Assembly (NCBI RefSeq): GCF_045038405.1
Contig: NZ_CP173660.1
Coordinates: 682,001-746,000 of the forward strand
DNA from: Sellimonas caecigallum
GTDB lineage: Bacteria; Bacillota; Clostridia; Lachnospirales; Lachnospiraceae
Reading direction: 5' to 3'
DNA length: 64,000 bases
Each line of letters starts with the position of its first letter. The stretch's first letter is position 1. Both the position numbers and the translations under genes were made by a program. Shown here in pieces: positions 43,802 through 52,159 of this stretch. Under the pieces are notes generated by a model. The model was given only the letters and a program-made list of their open reading frames with translations, did not search any database and was not told the DNA's origin.

Positions 43802-45421
43802 TTATCTGTCAATATATATCATTGTTTCGTATGGCCGCAGAATTCCTTCTTCTGGTTCTGTCTCATAATTATGAACAAGTTTTTCTTTTTCGGACCATTT
43901 TTGCAGCAGTGGACAGGATGCTGTCTGGTCTGTGAAGTTTGCGATCACACACATTTTTTCTTTTTCTGTTGTCCTTGTATATGCAAAGATCTGTTCGTCA
44001 TTTTCCATCAGAAGTTCGAAGTTTCCTTCTGTAAAGATTGAATTTTCTTTTCTAAGCCGGATCAATTTTTTATAAAAATGATAAACGGAATCTGGATTTT
44101 TCTGTTCTTTTTCTGCATTTATTTCGGTGTAGTTTGGGTTGACTTCAATCCAAGGTGTTCCTGTTGTGAATCCAGCATTTTCTTTTTCATTCCACTGCAT
44201 CGGAGTCCGTGCATTATCTCTGCTTTTTGCATAAATGGAGCGCATGATTTCTTTTTCATCATACCCTTTCTCCATACGTTCTTTGTACATATTTCTTGTT
44301 TCAATATCCCGATAATGGCTAATATCCTGGAATACCACATTTGTCATTCCAAGTTCTTCTCCCTGATAAATGTAAGGAGTGCCCTGCATTCCATGAAGAA
44401 CTGCCGCCAGCATTTTGGCCGATTTTGCACGATATTCTTTGTCGTTTCCCCAGCGTGATACGATTCTTGGAAGATCGTGATTATTCCAAAATAGGCTGTT
44501 CCATCCACAACCGTAAAGCTCTTTTTGCCATTTAGCGAGATTTTTTTTGAGTTCCACAAAAGGAAGTGGTCTGAGATCCCACTTTTCTTTTCCTTCCTCC
44601 TGATCAAGTCCTACGTGTTCAAACTGAAATACCATGGAAAATTCACTTCCATCAGGATTACTGTAAAGTTTTGCACGTTCCGGCGTCGCTCCCCACGTCT
44701 CCCCAACTGTAATCAGATTCCCTTTCTGGAAAGTCTCTTTGCTTAATTCCCGGATAAATTCATGGAGGCGCGGTCCGTTTCCAGTAATTCCTTTATCTGG
44801 TTCCTTGGCAATCTGATCGATCACATCCAAACGGAATCCACCGACACCTTTCTCCATCCACCAAAGAATCATATCGTAGATTTCACGGCGAACTTTTGGA
44901 TTTTCCCAGTTGAGATCCGGCTGTTTTACGGAGAACTGGTGGAAATAATACTGCTGAAGTTCCGGTACCCATTCCCAAGCCGGTCCTCCGAAACAAGCTT
45001 TCATATCATTCGGCAGTACGCCTTCCACTCCATCACGCCATACATAGTAGTCATGGTATGGATTGTCCTTACTTTTTTTTGCTTCCTGAAACCATCTGTG
45101 TTCATCCGAAGAATGATTCAGCACCAAATCCAAGATAATCTGTATATTTCTCTCTTTAGCCTTCTGAATCAATTCTTCCATATCTTCAAGAGTCCCAAAC
45201 ATCGGATCAATGTCCTGGTAATCCGAAATGTCGTATCCATTGTCATCCTGAGGCGATCTGCATACCGGAGAAAGCCAGATCGCATCAATCCCCAGATCCT
45301 GAAGATAATCAAGTTTTGAAATGATTCCCCTGAGATCTCCAATCCCATCCCCGTTGCTATCCTGAAAACTTCTCGGATAAATCTGATAAACGACCTTGTC
45401 CTGCCACCACTTTTTCGTCAT
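43802..45421 (-). CDS. GH13_31 alpha-glucosidase, predicted oligo-1,6-glucosidase
   Basis: A 539-residue paralogue of the next gene. WWQDKVVYQIYPRSFQDSNGDGIGD, nucleophile Asp in GFRLDVIDQI, acid Glu in TVGETWGATPE, NHDLPRIVSRWG, and region V QPDLNWENP. The Val after the nucleophile and the QPDLN motif both point to alpha-1,6 (isomaltose/isomaltotriose) specificity. ATG 45421 is preferred over 45430. The promoter region, shared with a divergent AraC regulator, carries a palindrome (45471-45487). Confidence 0.88.
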   Translation of the reverse strand: MTKKWWQDKVVYQIYPRSFQDSNGDGIGDLRGIISKLDYLQDLGIDAIWLSPVCRSPQDDNGYDISDYQDIDPMFGTLEDMEELIQKAKERNIQIILDLVLNHSSDEHRWFQEAKKSKDNPYHDYYVWRDGVEGVLPNDMKACFGGPAWEWVPELQQYYFHQFSVKQPDLNWENPKVRREIYDMILWWMEKGVGGFRLDVIDQIAKEPDKGITGNGPRLHEFIRELSKETFQKGNLITVGETWGATPERAKLYSNPDGSEFSMVFQFEHVGLDQEEGKEKWDLRPLPFVELKKNLAKWQKELYGCGWNSLFWNNHDLPRIVSRWGNDKEYRAKSAKMLAAVLHGMQGTPYIYQGEELGMTNVVFQDISHYRDIETRNMYKERMEKGYDEKEIMRSIYAKSRDNARTPMQWNEKENAGFTTGTPWIEVNPNYTEINAEKEQKNPDSVYHFYKKLIRLRKENSIFTEGNFELLMENDEQIFAYTRTTEKEKMCVIANFTDQTASCPLLQKWSEKEKLVHNYETEPEEGILRPYETMIYIDR

Positions 45422-45447
45422 TTTTTGCACCAGCCTTTCTCATTTTG

Positions 45448-45487
45448 TTTATAATCTGTCTCATAAAATTGTATCACTTAATGATAC
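45448..45487 (-). promoter_or_regulatory. candidate regulated promoter of the alpha-glucosidase pair
   Basis: GTATCA and TGATAC form an inverted repeat (45471-45487). On the minus strand its inner TGATAC would be a poor -35, 17 bases from a TATAAA -10 (45453-45448). This fits a promoter needing an activator, such as the divergent AraC protein. Confidence 0.35.
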
Positions 45488-45524
45488 TTTCTACATAATA
45501 ACAAAGATTCTGAAATCGAGAAAA

Positions 45525-45558
45525 GGGGACGGGTTCCGGCTCTTCAGAACCCGTCCCC
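45525..45558. repeat. 34-base palindromic repeat, copy 4
   Basis: GGGGACGGGTTC and GAACCCGTCCCC (12-base perfect arms) around a 10-base loop. It lies in the divergent promoter region between the alpha-glucosidase and AraC genes. Confidence 0.85.
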
Positions 45559-45678
45559 CTTCTATACTTAACTGTATTATAGTTGCATTTTAGTTTTTTT
45601 TCTTGTATTATTATTTCAAGTTTTTGTATTATTCTGCTTTTTTTAAGTTGTGTAGTGGTTTTTTGGGGGTGTTTTTTG

Positions 45679-46593
45679 GTGGATCGTTTTTCTGAGTCTC
45701 AGAGCGGGGCTAACAGTGATCTTTTGATTTCTTCGCAGCGTGAGCCTACCCGGCATGGGGATCGTTTTTTTCCTCTTGCCAGGTATACGTTATCTTTTTC
45801 CAAGGACTTTCCTTTGCTTCCTCTTCATTGGCATGAGGAGGCCGAACTGACGTTGATCCAGTCGGGTTCTTGTGTGTACCATATTGATTTGTGTGAGTAT
45901 CCGGTGCGTGAGGGGGATATTGTTTTGCTGCCGCCGGCTGTCCTTCACTCTGCTGGTTCTTTTCCAAAGTATCGCATGCAGTCGGAATCTTTTGTTTTTC
46001 ATCTAAATTTTCTTGGAATTCAATCTGCAGATATTTGCAGTATGAAGTATCTGCTTCCTTTTTCTTCCCGGGATCTTCGCTTTCCTTATGTGATTCCGTC
46101 CGATCATGCTGCCAATCCGAAACTTCGTGAGATCATCTGCCGGATGAGTGATCTTTATCTTCAGCAGCAGGATGGGTACGAGCTTTTGCTGAAATCTCTT
46201 TTTTTCGAGATTTTTTCTCTTTTGCTTCCGTATCGTCTAACGGACGCGAAGGATGCCGACGGATCTTTTTCGAAATCTCAGAGCGACAAGCTGAAGTCTG
46301 TTCTGGATTATATTGAAATGCACTATCCGGAGCCTCTGTCTGTCCGGGATCTGGCAGCGATCTGTTGTTTCAGCGAGTATCATTTTATGCGGTTTTTCAA
46401 GCTTCATGTCGGAATGACATGTACGGAGTATATCAATACGCTGCGTCTTGAGAAGGCTTGGCAGATGCTAAATAAAGACCGTACCCCTGTGCTTGAGACG
46501 GCCTTGTCCTGTGGTTTTCATAATCTGTCTTATTTTTATCGCCTGTTCCGAAAGAAATATCATATGACTCCAAAAGAAGTGCTCCGCCAGTAG
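45679..46593 (+). CDS. AraC-family regulator with N-terminal cupin domain
   Basis: About 304 residues. The N-terminal cupin (PLLPLHWHEEAELTLIQSG, REGDIVLLPPAVLHS) binds a sugar-type ligand; the C-terminal ~100 residues have two AraC helix-turn-helix motifs (SVRDLAAICCFSEYHFMRFFK and VLETALSCGFHNLSYFYRLF). The frame is open to 45583, but the first 32 residues are an artefact of a T-rich leader. GGGGGTG is 7 bases before GTG 45679. Divergence from the alpha-glucosidase genes suggests it activates them. Confidence 0.85.
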   Translation: MDRFSESQSGANSDLLISSQREPTRHGDRFFPLARYTLSFSKDFPLLPLHWHEEAELTLIQSGSCVYHIDLCEYPVREGDIVLLPPAVLHSAGSFPKYRMQSESFVFHLNFLGIQSADICSMKYLLPFSSRDLRFPYVIPSDHAANPKLREIICRMSDLYLQQQDGYELLLKSLFFEIFSLLLPYRLTDAKDADGSFSKSQSDKLKSVLDYIEMHYPEPLSVRDLAAICCFSEYHFMRFFKLHVGMTCTEYINTLRLEKAWQMLNKDRTPVLETALSCGFHNLSYFYRLFRKKYHMTPKEVLRQ

Positions 46594-46606
46594 ACATTGG
46601 CGGAGC
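46581..46606 (+). terminator. terminator overlapping the AraC stop
   Basis: GCTCCGCCA and TGGCGGAGC are 9-base perfect arms with an 8-base loop; the sequence continues GTTTCTCCTTTG. It overlaps the stop codon. Confidence 0.6.
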
Positions 46607-46623
46607 GTTTCTCCTTTGTTTCT

Positions 46624-47175
46624 CTATTTTTCTTCTTTTCCTGCTTCCTGCACACTGACACGAGGTGCTTCACTTCCGCCTGTTACCGTGGCAATCCACG
46701 TCTTTCCTTCTTTTTCAAATGTTGTCTCATACATTCCGGCCGCCTTCATGGCTTCTGTAATGTCTGTCTGCGTATCCCCTGTGACCAGTGTGATTTCCCC
46801 GGTATCCGCGTGCTGCACAACCGATACGCCAAGCTGTTCTTCCAGTGTCAGATCACGTTTTGTGCTTTTTTCATCTTTATCAAATTTCACGATATACCCA
46901 TCTTCTGTCTCTTCTAATGTCCCGTATCGTTCTTCTGCGGTTCCGGAATCCGGATCGATAAATACTGTCTTGATCTGCCCGGCTGCGGCAATCCCGATGA
47001 CCGAACATGCAAATACCGACAGCATGACGGATGCAAGCACAAACCCGCTTCTTTTTCTAAGTGAATACTTTTTCCGTCCCTCTTCCCTTTGTGTGATTTC
47101 CATCACGGCCTTCCGGGAAGGCTGAAGTCTCTGACATGCATCGATATAACTGTCTTTGTCAAACTGCTCCTTCAT
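46624..47175 (-). CDS. probable anti-sigma factor, single membrane helix
   Basis: A 183-residue protein with a short cytosolic N-terminus (~42 residues), one membrane helix (about 44-68, FVLASVMLSVFACSVIGIAAAG) and an extracellular part rich in acidic residues with no recognised domain. Its first 17 bases overlap the end of the ECF sigma factor gene, so it most likely binds and restrains that sigma factor and responds to an envelope signal. No ZAS zinc motif is visible. Confidence 0.65.
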   Translation of the reverse strand: MKEQFDKDSYIDACQRLQPSRKAVMEITQREEGRKKYSLRKRSGFVLASVMLSVFACSVIGIAAAGQIKTVFIDPDSGTAEERYGTLEETEDGYIVKFDKDEKSTKRDLTLEEQLGVSVVQHADTGEITLVTGDTQTDITEAMKAAGMYETTFEKEGKTWIATVTGGSEAPRVSVQEAGKEEK

Positions 47176-47674
47176 AATTTCCAGCCTCCTTTATGCTTAT
47201 TTCCAGTTTTTTCCTCGCGCGCTGTAATTGTGTCTGGATAGTAGACTCCCTTTTTCCCAGGAGTGCCCCGATCTCTTTGACTGAGTATTCTTCATAATAG
47301 TACAGATAAATCACTGTCCGGTATTTCCTTGGCAGTTCCAGCACCTTTTCCAGGACATCGTTTTCACGCTCTTCTTTTAGAACCTCCGGCCACTTTGCAA
47401 TGCTGCTCTTTGATGGACGGATTTCCCAAAGAAGGTCTTCCCGTTTTTTAAATGGCCTGGAAAATAGCCTTTTTGACTCCCGTATCGTTACCTGCACAAG
47501 CCAGTGTCGGATATGCTCTTCCTCCTGAGGCGCGTCTTTGCTTCTGTAGAGTCTCAGAAATACATTTTGCATAATGTCTTCTGCATCTGCCCGATTCCGG
47601 CAGTCATGGAATGCAATGCGGTATACCATACTGCTGTATTTTTTCACGGTTTCTGTATATTTCTGCGTATCCAC
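47159..47674 (-). CDS. ECF-type RNA polymerase sigma factor
   Basis: A 171-residue sigma-70-family protein. Region 2 is MVYRIAFHDCRNRADAEDIMQNVFLRLY; region 4 is ELPRKYRTVIYLYYYEEYSVKEIGALLGKRESTIQTQLQRARKKL. Region 3 is absent, as in the ECF group. It overlaps the putative anti-sigma gene. The target promoter cannot be fixed from this window. The helD-like gene is divergent, 171 bases away. Confidence 0.92.
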   Translation of the reverse strand: MDTQKYTETVKKYSSMVYRIAFHDCRNRADAEDIMQNVFLRLYRSKDAPQEEEHIRHWLVQVTIRESKRLFSRPFKKREDLLWEIRPSKSSIAKWPEVLKEERENDVLEKVLELPRKYRTVIYLYYYEEYSVKEIGALLGKRESTIQTQLQRARKKLEISIKEAGNYEGAV

Positions 47675-47793
47675 TTTGCTCCTCCATTTCTTCTGTCATT
47701 TTCCTGAAAAGCTTTTCACTTATAATACCTCAGAAAACCTGCAAAAATCTCATTTTCCCTGATTTTTCTGTTTTCTGTCTCCTTCTTTCCTGC

Positions 47794-47799
47794 TATAAT
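47794..47799 (+). promoter_or_regulatory. -10 element of the HelD-like gene
   Basis: A perfect TATAAT lies 46 bases before the start; the -35 position reads TTTTCT, weak. Confidence 0.4.
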
Positions 47800-47845
47800 A
47801 AGGCTTACAGTGTTTGGGATGGCCGGAAAGAAAGGAACATGGAAC

Positions 47846-49891
47846 ATGAATCAGGAACAAAAAGAAGAACTCCTGCACTTGGAAAGCTGTCTTTCCCTGA
47901 TACAGGAAAACATCCGGCTATATGAAGCCAGGGAACAGGCCGGCAGAAAAGAGGTCACTGCCCTGTTCCAGGCCGTAAAAAAGGGCGAAGGGGATTCCTA
48001 CGGTCAGCTAACTGCCAGTCAGAATATTTTGGAACATACCCAGAATGCCCTTCGAAAAAATCGCGCGGCTCTGAAAAAACCGTACTTTGGCCGCATCGAC
48101 TATGACGACCTCACTTATGAAAGTACGGAACGTCTCTATATCGGGAAGAACGGAATTACAAAAAATCAGACGGATGTTGTCATCGTCGACTGGCGGGCGC
48201 CCGCTGCCAGCATCTACTATGAGAATGAACTGGGACATGGTTTTTACTATGTACCTGAAGCGGACGACGTGGAAATTGATCTGCACCGCAAACGCACATA
48301 CGATATTTCCGACGGGAAACTGCTTGGGTTTTATGATGACGACGTGGCGGCAAACGACGAACTGCTTGTCAAATATCTTTCCCAGAACAAGGAAGCGGTC
48401 CTTGGCGACATCATCGCCACGATCCAGAAGGAGCAAAATGAGATCATCCGTGATATCCCTTCCAAAAATATCATCGTGCAGGGTGTCGCTGGAAGCGGGA
48501 AAACGACCGTCGCACTCCACCGGATTTCTTATCTCCTCTACAATTACGAAGACAAGTATAAGCCGGCAGAATTCTGTATCATCGGTGGGAACGATATGCT
48601 CCTGAATTATATCAGCAGCGGTCTCCCTGAACTGGATGTCAAAAATGTCCGCCAAATGCGTATGGATGCCATCTTCCCTTATTTTCTCGGAAATCATTTC
48701 AAGAAAAGTTTTCGGATTGTTCCGGATCTTCCGGAGGCGCCGCTCAAAAGCCGTCTGTCTTTCGTCCGGAAACTGGATGCCTTTTTGAAAAAATGGCAGG
48801 AGGATGCTCTTTCCATACAGGATATCACCGATCCGGAGCTTGGCGTCGTCCTCTCTTCCGCAAACATGGAAGAAGCCCGCTTCTATCATCCGGACCTCTC
48901 CCTCTTTCAGACAGAAAAGCTTTTCAATGAACGGCTCGCGTCCCGAATCCGTTTTCTCTGTACAGAGCGCACACCGGAATATAAAAAGGCGAAACTTTTA
49001 AACTACAGGAAATACTTTGATTCCTCCAGGCACAAATGGACGGAAGATTCTATCTATCTTGCCTTTTTGGAAACCCTTTCCGGGGAAAGCGAAGAAAGCT
49101 GCTCTTTATTTTCGGCTACGATAGAATCCGTGCGTAAAAAACGGTTTGACGTGTACGATGTTGCCTCTCTGGCTTTGATCAAAAAACGGATTCTTCAGAA
49201 AAAAGAGATGGACGAATTCAGCCAGATCATTGTTGACGAAGCGCAGGATTTTGGAGAGACTGTCTACTATGTGCTGAAAGAAATCTTTCCGCCTTGCTTT
49301 TTTACCATTATGGGCGATGTCTCCCAGAATATCCGCTATGAAACTGGGATGAATGACTGGGAGAGTCTGAAGAAGGCGCTCTTTAAAGAGGAACGGGACA
49401 GCTTCTATCTGCTTGCCAAAAGTTACCGCAATACGATCGAAATTTCTCAGTATGCAGGGAAAGTCCTTGAGAAAGCCTCCCAGGGCAGTTACCGGATCCA
49501 GCCTGTCATTCGACATGGACTCCCACCGGAAATCCACCGGGCGGACACTGCTTCTTTGCCGGCTTTACTTCTGGAAACAGTAGATGCCGTGAAAGCCAAG
49601 AATTTCGAGACGATCGCTGTCGTCTGCCGTACGGAAGATGAGGCAGCGGAAGTGCGGTCGATCCTTGATATCACAGATGCCGATTCCTCCGCTTTCCACA
49701 ACGGCGTCATGGTACTTCCTGTCATGCTCACAAAAGGCCTGGAATTTGACTGTGTCATCTTGTGGAAGCCAGATGAGAGCCGCTATGGAAACAATCCGCG
49801 GGAGGCAAAACTTCTCTACGTCGCCATCACACGAGCGCTCCATGAGCTGCACCTGATGCTGGATGCAGATCCATCCTCTTTGCTTTTGTAA
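47846..49891 (+). CDS. helD: HelD-like superfamily 1 helicase, RNA polymerase recycling
   Basis: A 681-residue UvrD/Rep-like ATPase of the HelD group. The N-terminal coiled coil (residues ~1-75, KEELLHLESCLSLIQENIRLYEAREQ) is the arm that enters the RNA polymerase secondary channel. Walker A is VAGSGKTTVALHR, Walker B QIIVDEAQDF, motif VI-like LYVAITRALHELHLM. HelD uses ATP to free stalled polymerase from DNA. ATG 47846 is chosen over the frame start 47810. A group II intron now lies just after its stop, before the likely original terminator. Confidence 0.88.
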   Translation: MNQEQKEELLHLESCLSLIQENIRLYEAREQAGRKEVTALFQAVKKGEGDSYGQLTASQNILEHTQNALRKNRAALKKPYFGRIDYDDLTYESTERLYIGKNGITKNQTDVVIVDWRAPAASIYYENELGHGFYYVPEADDVEIDLHRKRTYDISDGKLLGFYDDDVAANDELLVKYLSQNKEAVLGDIIATIQKEQNEIIRDIPSKNIIVQGVAGSGKTTVALHRISYLLYNYEDKYKPAEFCIIGGNDMLLNYISSGLPELDVKNVRQMRMDAIFPYFLGNHFKKSFRIVPDLPEAPLKSRLSFVRKLDAFLKKWQEDALSIQDITDPELGVVLSSANMEEARFYHPDLSLFQTEKLFNERLASRIRFLCTERTPEYKKAKLLNYRKYFDSSRHKWTEDSIYLAFLETLSGESEESCSLFSATIESVRKKRFDVYDVASLALIKKRILQKKEMDEFSQIIVDEAQDFGETVYYVLKEIFPPCFFTIMGDVSQNIRYETGMNDWESLKKALFKEERDSFYLLAKSYRNTIEISQYAGKVLEKASQGSYRIQPVIRHGLPPEIHRADTASLPALLLETVDAVKAKNFETIAVVCRTEDEAAEVRSILDITDADSSAFHNGVMVLPVMLTKGLEFDCVILWKPDESRYGNNPREAKLLYVAITRALHELHLMLDADPSSLLL

Positions 49892-49975
49892 ATCAGACAA
49901 ATAGGGTAGAGGGAGAGTAAAATCTCGCCCCTCCCGTTGAACCGTACGTACGGGTCTCGTATACGGCTCTACAAC

Positions 49976-51280
49976 TTATATTCCAACTTTTACTAAGTAA
50001 TAGGATAAAGGATTGAGCAGTCCAGCTCCGTCTTTTATCCTGTTTTCAAGTAAATCTTTACTGATTATGAAATTCACTACGTTCATTCCACTTCTTCTGT
50101 ACCACCCTAGCCTTGAATTTGCCACTTTATAGATTTCTTCACGGCTAAAACCATTATGATTCTTCCAGTTTAAGTAACTCAGATTCCTGTAGACGGTTTT
50201 CGGCTTCTTCCACTGCTTCATGACGATTACTCTTATCTTGTGCCGCAGCCATTCCCCAAACTTCTCCATATACTCTTTCATCAGCCCAATCCGAAAGTAA
50301 TTAATCCATCCTCTTACCATTTCATTCACGCGTTTGATTGTAGCCGCCAGAGGTCTTGCGACTGCTCTGCCTCTTTTCAGATATTCACTCAGTTTCTTTT
50401 TGAGTTTCTTTTTCTTTTCCGTAGTGGGTTTTACTTTCCATTCTCCACCATTCTTCAGAAATGTGAATCCCAGATATTTACTCCGTGTCGGTCTGACAAC
50501 TTTCGTTTTGGTTGCATTTACTTTCAGGAATAGTTTCCTTTCCAACCAGTTACTTATGGATTTCATTACCCGGTTGGCTGCCATTTCACTTTTTGTAAAT
50601 ATCAGCACATCGTCTGCATACCTCGTAAACCGGAGCCCTCTGTATTCCAGTTCTTTGTCCAACTTATCAAGATACACATTTGAACATACGACGGAAAGCG
50701 GACCCCCTTGCGGCACGCCCGTGATTGTCGCTTTCTCCAACCCGTTTTCCATTACTCCTGCTTTCAGATATTTCCGAATCAGATTTAATGTGGTACTGTC
50801 ATTTACCTGTTCCCTTAGTATCTGAATTAGTTTGTCATGATTTACCTTATCGAAAAACTGTTCTATATCTATATCTACTACCCATTCATACCCTTCATTC
50901 AAGCATTCCAGTGCCTGTCTGATGGCATCATGGCAACTTCTTCCCGGTCTGAACCCGTAGCTGTAGTCACTGAATATTTTCTCGTAAATATCAGATATAG
51001 GCTGTGATATTGCCTGCTGGATTGTTCGGTCTAGCGCCGTCGGTATCCCTAACGGTCTTTTCTTTCCGTTGTCTTTTGGAATGAATACTCTTCGGACTGG
51101 CTTCGGTATATAGGTTCTGTTTCTGAGAGACGTTATGATTTTCTCCCGGTTCTCTCTTATATAGTTCCCCAACTCCTCTACCGTAACTCCGTCAACGCCA
51201 CCCGTGCCTTTATTGGCAACTACCTTTTTATAGGCTCTGTTCAGGTTTTCTTTTGTTAAAATCACTTCTATTAATTCCAT
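49976..51280 (-). CDS. ltrA: group II intron reverse transcriptase/maturase
   Basis: A 434-residue intron-encoded protein: RT motifs IPKDNGKKRPLGIPTALDR, SYGFRPGRSCHDAI, VVDIDIEQFFDKVNHD, VPQGGPLS, and the catalytic RYADDVLIF. A maturase X domain follows (GRAVARPLAATIKRVNEMVRGWINYF, SRLGWYRRSGMNVVNFIIS). There is no C-terminal HNH endonuclease, so it belongs to an endonuclease-less class (C, D or E). The frame is intact, so the intron may be mobile or able to splice. Confidence 0.93.
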   Translation of the reverse strand: MELIEVILTKENLNRAYKKVVANKGTGGVDGVTVEELGNYIRENREKIITSLRNRTYIPKPVRRVFIPKDNGKKRPLGIPTALDRTIQQAISQPISDIYEKIFSDYSYGFRPGRSCHDAIRQALECLNEGYEWVVDIDIEQFFDKVNHDKLIQILREQVNDSTTLNLIRKYLKAGVMENGLEKATITGVPQGGPLSVVCSNVYLDKLDKELEYRGLRFTRYADDVLIFTKSEMAANRVMKSISNWLERKLFLKVNATKTKVVRPTRSKYLGFTFLKNGGEWKVKPTTEKKKKLKKKLSEYLKRGRAVARPLAATIKRVNEMVRGWINYFRIGLMKEYMEKFGEWLRHKIRVIVMKQWKKPKTVYRNLSYLNWKNHNGFSREEIYKVANSRLGWYRRSGMNVVNFIISKDLLENRIKDGAGLLNPLSYYLVKVGI

Positions 51281-51797
51281 CGTTGTTACTCCTCTGACCT
51301 ATCTCAAGATTCATACATATCGCCCCTCTAGGTATAGACAGTATTCCTCGGTTACGTTCCTACTTTTCCTGTCCACCCGATTTCCGGCTCATGTATTATT
51401 TTAAACATAGCGATTCGTACTATAAATCGTTTCCGTCCTTCGGCTATATTCCCACTGGGGCTTCGCCTACTATGACATCATCTGACTCCCTCTCCAAACC
51501 TTTTTCGACCATACCTCCCGGTATGTGAGTAGGGTCTCCCGAGGTAAGACACTAATCTTTCGTTCCACAACCTCTTGATTTACAACTTCGGTTTACGTTT
51601 ACCATTCGGGCTTCGGTTTGATATGCAACCTTACCCACCTAATCGCCTGATCAAGTTTCTGTTCGTAGGCTCAAGAACTTTGCTACACCACTTCCTTCAC
51701 CCATGCCATTACTGGCACCGGTTTGTGGTTCGCTACACTTGGCGGTAAATACCCGTGACTGGACTTGCACCAGTAAGATTAGTGCCATGCTCGGCAC
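51281..51797 (-). ncRNA. group II intron ribozyme, 5' domains
   Basis: This 517-base gene-free stretch upstream of the maturase holds ribozyme domains I-III, starting GTGCCG at 51797 with the domain I-like GTGCAAGTCCAGTCACGG nearby. No protein-coding gene is seen in it. Confidence 0.7.
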
Positions 51798-51803
51798 ACA
51801 TAT

Positions 51804-51851
51804 AAAAAAGGAAGCGCACGCAGGTATTCCTGCACTATTGCTTCCTTTTTT
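51804..51851. terminator. bidirectional terminator, probably originally of helD
   Basis: AAAAAAGGAAGC pairs with GCTTCCTTTTTT, enclosing an inner GCAGG/CCTGC hairpin. It works in both directions. The intron 5' end lies 6 bases away. Confidence 0.8.
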
Positions 51852-51916
51852 CTGTCTTTTCTGCTCTCTTTATGTTACAATTCATTAGGAAAGTATCAGA
51901 TTCAGAGCAGACAAAA

Positions 51917-51949
51917 AGAGCAGTTCTATACAAAAGATAAAACTGCTCT
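51917..51949 (-). terminator. terminator-like hairpin left of the IS91-like element
   Basis: AGAGCAGTT and AACTGCTCT are perfect 9-base arms; on the minus strand they run into TTTTTG. It faces transcription from the recombinase/transposase genes. The rest of 51852-52159 shows no gene. Confidence 0.6.
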
Positions 51950-51966
51950 GAATGTGATTCTTTCCA

Positions 51967-51981
51967 ATTGTACCAATTCGC
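51967..51981 (+). repeat. left inverted end of the recombinase/IS91-like element
   Basis: ATTGTACCAATTCGC, matching 14 of 15 bases of the right end in inverted orientation. Confidence 0.5.
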
Positions 51982-52159
51982 GGACGGTCAGCCGGGAGAC
52001 CTATGGGGATTGTATCTTTCCAGAGAGCCGAGAAAGTTCTTATTTCCTGTGAAAAATGGAAAAACTGGGGGAATTCCTAACGGCAAACGGATTTCCGGGC
52101 ATGCTTCGCAGGCCTTCCGGAGGGAGACCTTAAAAAATCGGTATGAAAAGAAGTTTGAT

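Larger units (their letters stand above)
49912..51797 (-). mobile_element. group II intron
   Basis: On the minus strand the element begins GTGCCGAGCATGGCAC at 51797, continues with ~517 bases of ribozyme domains I-III, encodes a maturase in domain IV, and ends with a clear domain V (49969-49939, GAGCCGTATACGAG...GTACGGTTC) and a domain VI stem. The 3' end is near 49912, judged by ...CTACCCTAT; a few bases either way are possible. The intron lies between helD and a bidirectional hairpin terminator at 51804-51851, which suggests insertion next to a terminator, a habit of some bacterial classes. It is antisense to helD. Confidence 0.85.

Noticed and set aside
42317..44041. Plus-strand frame of 574 codons
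   Set aside because: It is antisense to two GH13 genes and the palindrome between them; no recognisable domain.
45583..45678. Hydrophobic N-terminal segment of the AraC regulator (apparent membrane helix)
   Set aside because: It is a T-rich leader read as protein; GGGGGTG before GTG 45679 marks the start.
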